From DATGIQ01 sp035295665 (GTDB lineage: Bacteria; Planctomycetota; Planctomycetia; Gemmatales; Gemmataceae): a stretch of DNA of 24,207 bases. The notes under the pieces are model-generated. The model was given only the letters and a program-made list of their open reading frames with translations, did no database searches and had not been told where the DNA came from. Of the stretch, positions 16,401-22,603 are shown in pieces. A program made the translations under genes and the position numbers. The stretch is taken from positions 1-24,207 of the forward strand of contig DATGIQ010000182.1 of NCBI GenBank assembly GCA_035295665.1, written 5' to 3'. Within the stretch, counting starts at the first letter, position 1, and each line of letters opens with the position of its first letter.

Positions 16401-19400
16401 GGATCTGGACTTCGGCCCCGGCGCCGAGCTGGCGGATGTAGTTGATGATCCGGATGACTTCTTCCACGTCCGCCGGATTATTGCCGCTGACAACAATGAC
16501 GCCGAGCTGCTCCAACGCCTCGGCCGTGACCGGGGACCGAGGCCCACGGATCGGCTCCGACGCCGGCGGCGTGGTGGGTTGTTGGGGTTGAGGTTGCGCC
16601 TGCGGCTGTTGTTCGAAGCTGGCTAGGTGGATGGGCGAAGCAGACGCGGGCTGTTGTGCGCTTTCCGTCGGCGACTGTTGCGGATCATAGAAGAGCGACG
16701 GCTGAGGGTCATCCTTGACCCGGTGTTCGAAAAAATCGGGCCCTCGACTCTGCGGCCCCGTTCCGGAGCGCCCGCCTCCTGGCGTACCACCTCCTCCGGG
16801 TGTCTGCCCCATCCCGCTTCCAAACCCGCGTCCCCCTGGGGTTACGCCGGGGATCATACTGCCGCCGAAGCCACTGGGACCGAAACCGCTTCCTCTCCCG
16901 CCAAATGGGGATTGCCCGAAACCGCCGGGGCCAAAGCTCGGTTGCGTGCTGCTCGGCGTGGTGGTGCGCCGCCCCTGAATCGCATCGATGGCCTGCTGCA
17001 CCAAGAGCGGATCGACGCCCTGGAGCGGTATGACCTTCACGGTGCGCGTCGCATCCTTGGTGCCCGAATCGAGCTGGTCCACCAGTTTCTGAATGTCCTG
17101 GTAGAGCGACTCGGTGCAATTGACGATGATGCGGTTGGCGCGATCATCGATCCCGACCGACAGACTCACCCCACGCGGGTTGCCGCTGGCGTCAACATTG
17201 GCGTTCGAGAATCGTCCGCCGCCGCCGCGACCACCGAAAGCGAAGCCGGGCAAGCCGCCGACCTGAGTCGGCTGCGGGTTGTTGTTGGTGTACTCGCGGT
17301 AAACATCCTTGATGATGTTGGCCACCTCCATGGCGTTGGCGAATTGCAACGGTTTGAGGATCCAGGTCTTGATGATGCCCTTCGATTCCGTGTCCTCGGT
17401 GTCGATGGCATTCTTCAGCAGCTGCCGGATCCGCAGCATGTCGAGCGGGCTGGCCCGGACCAACAGAGTGTTGGTCGGGGGATAGGCCACGACCCGGATC
17501 GTGTCCGCGGCCGGGGTGGCAGGGGTCGTCGCGCCGGGAGCAGCGAACGGCCCGAAGAACCCGCCGAAGCCGCCGCGGCCGCCGCCACGGCCACCGCCGC
17601 CTTGCTGCTGGGCCGCGGTTTGCTTCGGCCCGTTGAACGCTTCGTCCAGCGCCTTGGCCGCCTCGGTCGCACTGGCATTCTTCAGCTTGATGGTCTCGTA
17701 ATCGCCCTGGCCTTGCTGGGGTTGCGTCAGTAAGCGAACCAAGTCATACGCCGTGGCCAGCGCCTTGGGATCATCGCTGCTGATGATCAGCCGATTGCCG
17801 ACCGCCGTGATCTTGATCGGGGCGCCCTTGCCATTGGGCTGATTATTCTTGGCCGGCTGTTGCTGTTGCGGATCCACGAGCTGATGGGGGAATGGAGCCT
17901 CTTGTTCTTCGCTCCCTTCCAGTTTGCTCTGTCCGTTGGACTTGTTCTGTCCCGGTTCGGATTTCCGCGGCTCCTGTGGTTTGTTTTCGTTGAACCCGGG
18001 GCCGATGATCTGAACAGGGTTTTGCAGCAGTTGCGGCAGCATCCGCTCCAGGGCCTCGGCAATGGTGGCCGCGCTGGCCCGATCGAGATTGATCATCCGC
18101 ACAGTGCCGCCCGCTGCCGGCGTCACGCCGTCGCCCAAGGCCTTGACGGCGACCCGGACATCCGTCATCTGATCGGGGGTGCCCTTGACGATGATGGCGT
18201 TCTTCGCCGTGTCCGCCTTCAGGAAGGGCGCTCCGGCCTTGCTGTCGCCAAACATCCCCTTGAGCGTTTCCACCGTGTCGTTGGCATCCAGGGTAGTGAG
18301 CGGAATCACTTCAGGTCCGCTGCTGGCTTCCTTGGAGCCCTGGATTTGTTCCAGGATTTCGAATTGATCACCCGGACCGGCATAAACCAGGATGGAATTC
18401 GGACCGACGGCGGAGATCTTCACCTGTGGCGCGTTCCGGTAGATTTCTTGCAGGTTCTTGGCCAGGACCTCCGCATTGCCGCCGGGCACCGAGTAACTCT
18501 TGAACGTGGGGGGCCCTACCAGGATCGGTTTTTGACCCGGCTGCGTCGGCACATCGATCTGCCTCATGATCGCTTCTGCCTGGGCAATCTTGTCGGCCGG
18601 CCCGGTGACGAGAACCGTGTTGGTGCTCTCATCGGAACTGATGTAATGCATGCGCACCTTGGGCACCGCCGGCGCCGCCTGCTGCGGATTCATCTGGCCG
18701 CCGAACGGCCCACTGAATTGTCCGCCGCCGAACTGCCCGCCGCGGCCGCCGCCTTGCGGTGGCTGCATGAGGCGAAGCAGCGCCAGCGGATCACCGAGCA
18801 GTTCCTTCAGGTTTTTCTCTGCATCCCGCGCCTTGATGTAGAGGCATTTGTGGGACCACTGTTTGCCTTCTTTGCGTTCGGTGTTTTCGTTCTCGTTGAT
18901 GATGGCGCGGATCCGTTTGAGGTTCGCGGCCGTGTCCTGCACCATCAGCTGGTTGGCCTGCGACAGCGGAATGGCTTTGCCCAAGGGCCCCAGCATCGGA
19001 TCGACTTCCCGGGCGAAATCCTCGGCCACGAGAGCGGTGAGCGGGAAAATGACCGAAACCAGCTCGGTATTGCCGTAGTTTTCCAGTTCCTGAGGGGCAA
19101 CACGTGGCAAGGTCGAGGGATCGAGCTTCTCGTCGGCCGCCTCGATCGTGAACGTCTTGGCCCGGCGAACCAGGATCATCTTTTGCTTGAGCAGCTCATC
19201 GTTGAGGATGTCGATGACTTCGGGAAGCGTGTACTGGCGGGGGACTCCATTCACGGTGGAATTGATGTACGTCAACGTTCCGGTCGGCTTGGCACTGGAG
19301 GTGCTGACCGGCATGCCGGTCTGATCGCTGAGCCATTCGAGCACGCTCCCTTTCTCGCCAATCCAGGGTTTATCGCGCATCTCGAAGGCGATTTTCCGTT

Positions 19401-19578
19401 CGGGTTGTGGGGACGAAGCCCCGTTCTTGGCCGGCTGAGAAAGCTGAGCCAGGCGTTCCCCGGGTCGGAGCGTTCGCTCCTGCGCGACAGCCTGGATTCC
19501 GACCGCCCAGCCTGCCAAAAGGAACAGGACGCCCAGGAACAACACGCGCTGCCCTGCTCCGCTTCGGATGATTCGCAT
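13471..19578 (-). CDS. gspD: giant GspD/PilQ-like secretin
   Basis: The product (about 2035 residues) is an outer-membrane secretin roughly three times the length of typical GspD. A signal peptide (VLFLGVLFLLAGWAVGIQAVAQE) leads into about 13 N-type ring modules, recognised by segments like DESTNTVLVTGP, YPPTNTLLVRASP, DSTNTVWVQAAP, DVRTNSLILAAQ and EPITNQVLVSASP (near 18947, 18615, 18390, 18190, 17785, 17468, 17128, 16488, 16203, 15974, 15531, 15183, 14931). Gly/Pro/Gln-rich loops separate modules (about 18690-18770, 17520-17620, 17195-17260, 16740-16970, 15660-15810, 15270-15380). The secretin channel domain lies at about 13930-14890, with VDVLSRPQVQTMDNQTAYV, FETTVSARDGETVAIGGL and IPWLGDVPYLGALFR. 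A Pro-rich tail (13475-13850) ends in KRGWSLFPWKK. The ATG at 19578 puts the signal peptide at the N-terminus and has AGGG nearby; ATG 19656 would add 26 residues. Confidence 0.95.
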   Translation of the reverse strand: MRIIRSGAGQRVLFLGVLFLLAGWAVGIQAVAQERTLRPGERLAQLSQPAKNGASSPQPERKIAFEMRDKPWIGEKGSVLEWLSDQTGMPVSTSSAKPTGTLTYINSTVNGVPRQYTLPEVIDILNDELLKQKMILVRRAKTFTIEAADEKLDPSTLPRVAPQELENYGNTELVSVIFPLTALVAEDFAREVDPMLGPLGKAIPLSQANQLMVQDTAANLKRIRAIINENENTERKEGKQWSHKCLYIKARDAEKNLKELLGDPLALLRLMQPPQGGGRGGQFGGGQFSGPFGGQMNPQQAAPAVPKVRMHYISSDESTNTVLVTGPADKIAQAEAIMRQIDVPTQPGQKPILVGPPTFKSYSVPGGNAEVLAKNLQEIYRNAPQVKISAVGPNSILVYAGPGDQFEILEQIQGSKEASSGPEVIPLTTLDANDTVETLKGMFGDSKAGAPFLKADTAKNAIIVKGTPDQMTDVRVAVKALGDGVTPAAGGTVRMINLDRASAATIAEALERMLPQLLQNPVQIIGPGFNENKPQEPRKSEPGQNKSNGQSKLEGSEEQEAPFPHQLVDPQQQQPAKNNQPNGKGAPIKITAVGNRLIISSDDPKALATAYDLVRLLTQPQQGQGDYETIKLKNASATEAAKALDEAFNGPKQTAAQQQGGGGRGGGRGGFGGFFGPFAAPGATTPATPAADTIRVVAYPPTNTLLVRASPLDMLRIRQLLKNAIDTEDTESKGIIKTWILKPLQFANAMEVANIIKDVYREYTNNNPQPTQVGGLPGFAFGGRGGGGRFSNANVDASGNPRGVSLSVGIDDRANRIIVNCTESLYQDIQKLVDQLDSGTKDATRTVKVIPLQGVDPLLVQQAIDAIQGRRTTTPSSTQPSFGPGGFGQSPFGGRGSGFGPSGFGGSMIPGVTPGGRGFGSGMGQTPGGGGTPGGGRSGTGPQSRGPDFFEHRVKDDPQPSLFYDPQQSPTESAQQPASASPIHLASFEQQPQAQPQPQQPTTPPASEPIRGPRSPVTAEALEQLGVIVVSGNNPADVEEVIRIINYIRQLGAGAEVQIQMVPLEYADATSVSNTLTQLFQRVIIGTSGNTSTARPTTTTTPLGPISQQQAASVVLIPLPRFNAILLGAPKARIADMLAEIKRLDRPLTDSSKAVPFALKKASASRVATFLINLYNQRYPNETLAQNQIRITSEDSTNTVWVQAAPADLNEIRRLIDMIDTQVSAAVNELRIVPVKNALASDLATLIVQSISAGIVAPTTTPTTLPGGLPTAPGGLPGLPRTATPGLPGAPGGVPGLPTAAPAIPSVAQSTGTTKTISLRFFSRPGAPGVEAGVLEDIHITPDVRTNSLILAAQSKTMELLLALIRELDVPPPARATVKMFPLRHTDATIMATMLQQLFFGAGTTVGGGAPTALGGAGAAGGTGPLGPTVAGVPTTQFTLQGFVPEGAPLIELRITVDVRTNSLIIAAGPNELDVIDAIIARLEESGPRERISKIIHLRYASAADVANTLQGFLTNALTIVKSSGQNTNFTEFERDVVVFAEPITNQVLVSASPNFMGELLQMIEQLDIEAPQVVIQVLVAEVDLTSTEEFGVEVGLQSPVLFSRSVIPADNFGNFGNGGTVNYMNTGVAGNLVPPGVTVNSSINPAALQGFNFNNASNFSLPLGNNPVVSPGVVGFQGLNNLGVGRANANGIGGFVFSAASNTFNLLIRALKTQGRVDVLSRPQVQTMDNQTAYVNIGEDVPVITGSAITATGLVSNTITYRSVGVILQVTPRISPDGTILMRVIPEVSSVLPTQVSFGNGVTASAFNVQHFETTVSARDGETVAIGGLIQKRDAKAENKIPWLGDVPYLGALFRYRTQDKSKMELMVIMTPHIVRCAHDADRILFEESKRMDWVLGDVAKVHGTTGMAPIFAPVPPPGGPMLHEPMMGSPLSELPAPSTLLPSPVPSEPAQQPLPPPRTMPPARPVPAPMPPAPQSQAPVGSTSMASTAALPSSGDSTGTSVSAAQQPSDSGPSTPADPPKEKRGWSLFPWKK

Positions 19579-19712
19579 ATGTGTACCCTGCCGTTGAAGT
19601 AACGTGGAAGACGCCCCAGATTGCCCCCGTGAGGGTCTTGCCGCGGAAGTATTCATTTTAACCTATCTTGCGCTGGATGGGCGCGAAAGCCGACAGTGGT
19701 ACCCCTACTTTC

Positions 19713-19718
19713 ATTATA
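19713..19718 (-). promoter_or_regulatory. possible -10 element upstream of the secretin gene
   Basis: The minus strand reads TATAAT here, a perfect sigma-70 -10 hexamer, 134 bases upstream of the preferred secretin start at 19578 and 56 bases upstream of ATG 19656. No good -35 is visible at 16-18 bases. If used, the secretin and lipoprotein would have a promoter separate from the upstream gspK-pilM-pilO genes. Nothing else recognisable was found in 19579-19771. Confidence 0.3.
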
Positions 19719-19771
19719 ATCGGCAAACTCGATCCGCGTCCTTGAATGCCTCAGATCAAATCCCCGTCTAC

Positions 19772-19792
19772 GGGCGGTTCTGCGAACCGCCC
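19772..19792. repeat. palindromic repeat, family A copy 3 (short)
   Basis: GGGCGGTTC, TGC, GAACCGCCC form a perfect nine-base hairpin with a three-base loop. The 18-base core GCGGTTCTGCGAACCGCC is identical to part of the right arm of the copy at 6974-7036 (7014-7031). It lies 13 bases after the stop of the PilO-like gene and before the secretin gene on the same strand, so it could act in transcript processing or attenuation between the two. Confidence 0.75.
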
Positions 19793-19805
19793 ATCAACAC
19801 GACGA

Positions 19806-20960
19806 TCAATTTTCTCCATTCGCCTTGGCATCCGCGCTGACCTTTTCGGCTGCGTCTCCCAGGCCCAACCCTTTCAGTTGTTCTCCCGTGAGGCGATGCT
19901 TCAACGCTTGCGCCAGGTTCTCGCCGACGTGCATCGAGTAGTAGGAGTTGTCTTCCGTCTGGAAGACCATCTCACGGCCATCGAGGCGAATTACTTTGCC
20001 GCGGACCATGGTCTCGCCCTCGCTATCGCGGATCCAGAACGTGTCGAATCCCGTTTCGGCACGCAGGCGTGTCGTGGTGCCATTGTAGCGATCGTAGAAA
20101 AACGCTTCGCGCGACCGCTCGCTGTTGTTGGTGATGTCGGTGAGATGGACAAAGCGGGCGATCTCCCCCAGGTCGGGACGTTCCACGACGGCCGATCCGA
20201 GGAAGATGTTCCGCTTGGCGATGGAGGCGTACTGGCGCGGCGGCTGGGCCAGGATACCGGGCCCAAGCCGTCCGGTTGGACCCGCCGCCCAGATCAGTAG
20301 CCCCATGCCAGCGGGACCTGGCGGGAGCGCTGCAAGAAGAAGGTCCAGCTCTGTCAAACGCCGGCTTACACCTGGCAGAAGCTCTGTACGATTTTCCGCC
20401 CCCGCTACGATCAGCGCCTCGACCGTCAAATGCACATCCAGTTCGGACGAGGGCGTCTGCGTACCACCCATCGTTGAGGGCCGCGTGACCGAAATGCGTT
20501 TCACCTGGTGGAGCAAGGGAGTGCGGTAAAACCGCTCCAGCATGTCAACCAGGCTAGCCAGGCTGGCACGTCCTTGAACCGTGAACGGCAGACGCATGTA
20601 AATCGGGCCTTTTCCCGGAATGACCTGGCTGCTTTTCTCCGGCGCCTTGGGCAGAACGGAGACGGGAGAACCGAACCCACTATCGTGCACCAGCTCACTC
20701 AGGTAGATTTCGTATTCCCGCCGCGAAAAATCGAGCTGGCTGGGCAGACTGAGTTGTCGCCACCGCTCCAGCTTCCCCTTGGCGGCTTCGATTTTGCTGA
20801 CCCGCTCTTCCTTCCCATCCACGTCTTGCTTGAGAGCAACAATGCTGGCATCCAGCTCCTGGAGCGGTACCCAGAAGGCGTTGTAGAACAGGAACGCGAT
20901 GCCGCCCACGGCTGCCGCGGCCACAATCCCCACGGCCAGCGAACGTTCACGCTTGGTCAT
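19806..20960 (-). CDS. PilO/GspM-like assembly protein with PilP/GspC-like C-terminal region
   Basis: The 384-residue protein has an N-terminal membrane helix (about 8-30, LAVGIVAAAAVGGIAFLFYNAF) and a coiled coil (about 33-70). A PilO/GspM-type periplasmic domain follows (about 75-190), with LPFTVQGRASLASLVDMLERFY, the family pattern for a ferredoxin-like fold. A hydrophobic, Gly/Pro-rich segment (about 205-240) leads to a C-terminal part (about 243-355) beginning YASIAKRNIFLG and containing VRGKVIRLDGREMVFQTED. The RNIF motif and the beta-rich pattern resemble the region of GspC and PilP that touches the secretin N-domains; this is inference. Its ATG overlaps the stop of the PilM-like gene in ATGA (20957-20960), which indicates coupled translation. 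It would connect the inner-membrane platform to the secretin. Confidence 0.82.
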   Translation of the reverse strand: MTKRERSLAVGIVAAAAVGGIAFLFYNAFWVPLQELDASIVALKQDVDGKEERVSKIEAAKGKLERWRQLSLPSQLDFSRREYEIYLSELVHDSGFGSPVSVLPKAPEKSSQVIPGKGPIYMRLPFTVQGRASLASLVDMLERFYRTPLLHQVKRISVTRPSTMGGTQTPSSELDVHLTVEALIVAGAENRTELLPGVSRRLTELDLLLAALPPGPAGMGLLIWAAGPTGRLGPGILAQPPRQYASIAKRNIFLGSAVVERPDLGEIARFVHLTDITNNSERSREAFFYDRYNGTTTRLRAETGFDTFWIRDSEGETMVRGKVIRLDGREMVFQTEDNSYYSMHVGENLAQALKHRLTGEQLKGLGLGDAAEKVSADAKANGEN

Positions 20961-22567
20961 GGCCGCCCCTTTCCAAATTGCCGATTGCCCCCGCGACGGC
21001 GGTTATTGCTTCGATCGCTCTTCATCCCCTCATCCTCCGGCAAATGGCGCACGTACTTCTCGGCCGGCTGCATCTCGATCTGCATGTGCGCGATGAATTG
21101 CTGCCGGAAGCGGGCACGGTCCGGTCCCGCGTTTTGGCTCGTCTGTTTGGGATCGACATAGTAATGGCCATCTTCCACGAACCGTTTGAGCAGGTCATTC
21201 ACGGCCTGATCGTCTCCCGTCGTGGTACCGTTCAGGGTTAACTTGGCGACATACTTATTTTGTGCACCGGTGTTGAGCGAATCGCCGCCCGGCGTGGCCG
21301 TCTTGGTTGGCGTGATGTGCGTCAACTGGTCGCCGGTGAGTGAAGTCAAACGGATGCTGTCCGTGTCCGGAAAACGCGCGGTTAAATCATACAATTCGTC
21401 CAGCCAGATTATGCCCGACTGGGTCCAGTCGTCGAGCTGGGCGATCCGTTTTTCATCTTCGCTCAGCGCAGCCAGCTGCCGCTCGACGCCCATTTTGCGA
21501 AGCGACATGTTCTCGTACTCTTGCCGCTTCTCGGCGAGGCGTCCATAGCAGTAAAAGACGCCGCCCAGAAGAAAGACCGCGGCCACGGCTGCGGCGACGG
21601 CAAAACGCCGCTTGTTTACATTGGTGGGCGGCTTTGGTTTTTTGGGTTGTGCGAAGTTGATCGGCAGTTCAGCCCGTTCGGCATGGGCATGCAGTAAGCC
21701 GACCGCGCTGACGAAGCCGCCCCGTTCCGTCGAGGGGATCTCGCGCCGATCTACGCCCCCGAAGGGATCCATCGGGTGGACCGGAATCCCTAACAGATCG
21801 CCAAGCCGTGCACGGAAGGGAGCGTGTTCCTCGCCGCCGGCCACGTAGACAGCACGGACGGTATGCTGGGGGTACTGGCTGGCGTAGACGGTGAGGCTGC
21901 GGCGAACTTCGGCGGCCAACGTGGTCCCGGCCGCCAGGGAGCGTGCCAGTTGCAGCTCATTGCCCTGCACGATACAGAATTCGGCCCCGGATTCTTCCAC
22001 GCTCAACAGAGCCACCGGTGCGCCAGCCAATTCCGGTGCACTGGCGGGAGCCGCTGTCCCGGCAACGTGTTTCCAGCAAGCGAGCATGCCGAACGGCCGG
22101 GGCGTCAGAGCAGCCAGCTTCAGGCCGGCGGCCCGGCACAGAGTTTCATACGTGGTCAACAGTTCGCGCCGAGCGACCAGGGCCAGCGCGTGCCGTTCGC
22201 CATTCGTCCCGCTCGCACCGGTCGGGGTGTAATCGATGACCACTTCGTCCAGTGCATCGCTCAGTTCCTTGGAGACCTGGAACTGCACCACGGCCGGTTC
22301 TTCGTGGGCCGGCACGCTTGGATAGGAAATCTCCTTGAGGATGACTCGATCCCGGCCGAGACAGACGAGTACCGGTGCCGCCGCGATCCCGGCGTCTTTG
22401 AGCCGCTCGCGCAGGAGCCGGCCCAGGGCGTCGGCATCCGCAGGGTTGGGGCTGCGCTCCTCGGTCCAGGCAACTGCGCGCTCGATGTGAACGCGGCTTC
22501 CCCGGAGCGTCGCCGAAACGACATGGAGCCGTTGATAATCCCAATCAAGAGCCAAAAAGCGTGGCAA
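20957..22567 (-). CDS. pilM: PilM-PilN/GspL-like inner-membrane platform protein
   Basis: The 536-residue protein combines a PilM/GspL-type actin-like cytoplasmic domain (about 1-300; LALDWDYQRLHVVSA at the start, VALLSVEESGAEFCIV, VYVAGGEEHAPFRARLGDLLGIPV), a membrane-proximal PINFAQPKKPKPP segment, one membrane helix (about 322-342) and a PilN-like periplasmic part (about 343-505) with coiled coil EKRQEYENMSLRKMG and a ferredoxin-like half, KYVAKLTLNGTTTGDDQAVNDLLKRF. In type IV pili PilM and PilN are separate; in type II secretion GspL unites both functions. The protein would bind the secretion ATPase and the PilO-like partner. The start is TTG at 22567, supported by GAGAGGAG eight bases upstream. 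An Arg-rich tail (SDRSNNRRRGGNRQFGKGRP) closes it. Confidence 0.85.
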   Translation of the reverse strand: MPRFLALDWDYQRLHVVSATLRGSRVHIERAVAWTEERSPNPADADALGRLLRERLKDAGIAAAPVLVCLGRDRVILKEISYPSVPAHEEPAVVQFQVSKELSDALDEVVIDYTPTGASGTNGERHALALVARRELLTTYETLCRAAGLKLAALTPRPFGMLACWKHVAGTAAPASAPELAGAPVALLSVEESGAEFCIVQGNELQLARSLAAGTTLAAEVRRSLTVYASQYPQHTVRAVYVAGGEEHAPFRARLGDLLGIPVHPMDPFGGVDRREIPSTERGGFVSAVGLLHAHAERAELPINFAQPKKPKPPTNVNKRRFAVAAAVAAVFLLGGVFYCYGRLAEKRQEYENMSLRKMGVERQLAALSEDEKRIAQLDDWTQSGIIWLDELYDLTARFPDTDSIRLTSLTGDQLTHITPTKTATPGGDSLNTGAQNKYVAKLTLNGTTTGDDQAVNDLLKRFVEDGHYYVDPKQTSQNAGPDRARFRQQFIAHMQIEMQPAEKYVRHLPEDEGMKSDRSNNRRRGGNRQFGKGRP

Positions 22568-22575
22568 CTTGGATT

Positions 22576-22583
22576 CTCCTCTC
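22576..22583 (-). promoter_or_regulatory. ribosome-binding site deciding a TTG start
   Basis: The minus strand reads GAGAGGAG, followed by eight bases and TTG at 22567. No ATG or GTG lies nearby in frame, and the protein family begins at this residue, so this site fixes the unusual TTG start of the PilM-like gene. Confidence 0.7.
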
Positions 22584-22603
22584 TTTCAAACAACAACGGT
22601 CAA

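Noticed and set aside
14785..17733. Several plus-strand frames (14785-15534, 15652-16626, 16627-17733) inside the secretin gene
   Set aside because: Composition-driven shadows across the Gly-rich codons; no ribosome-binding sites or domain similarity.
17860..19602. 580-residue open frame on the plus strand opposite the secretin gene
   Set aside because: It is a complement-strand shadow of a GC-rich coding region. The product is rich in Arg, His and Gly without domains, and the minus-strand frame has clear secretin sequence.
13471..19656. Secretin gene as two or more fused neighbouring secretins
   Set aside because: Only one channel domain with the IPWLGDVP motif is present, at the C-terminal end; the rest are N-type modules, so it is one extended protein.
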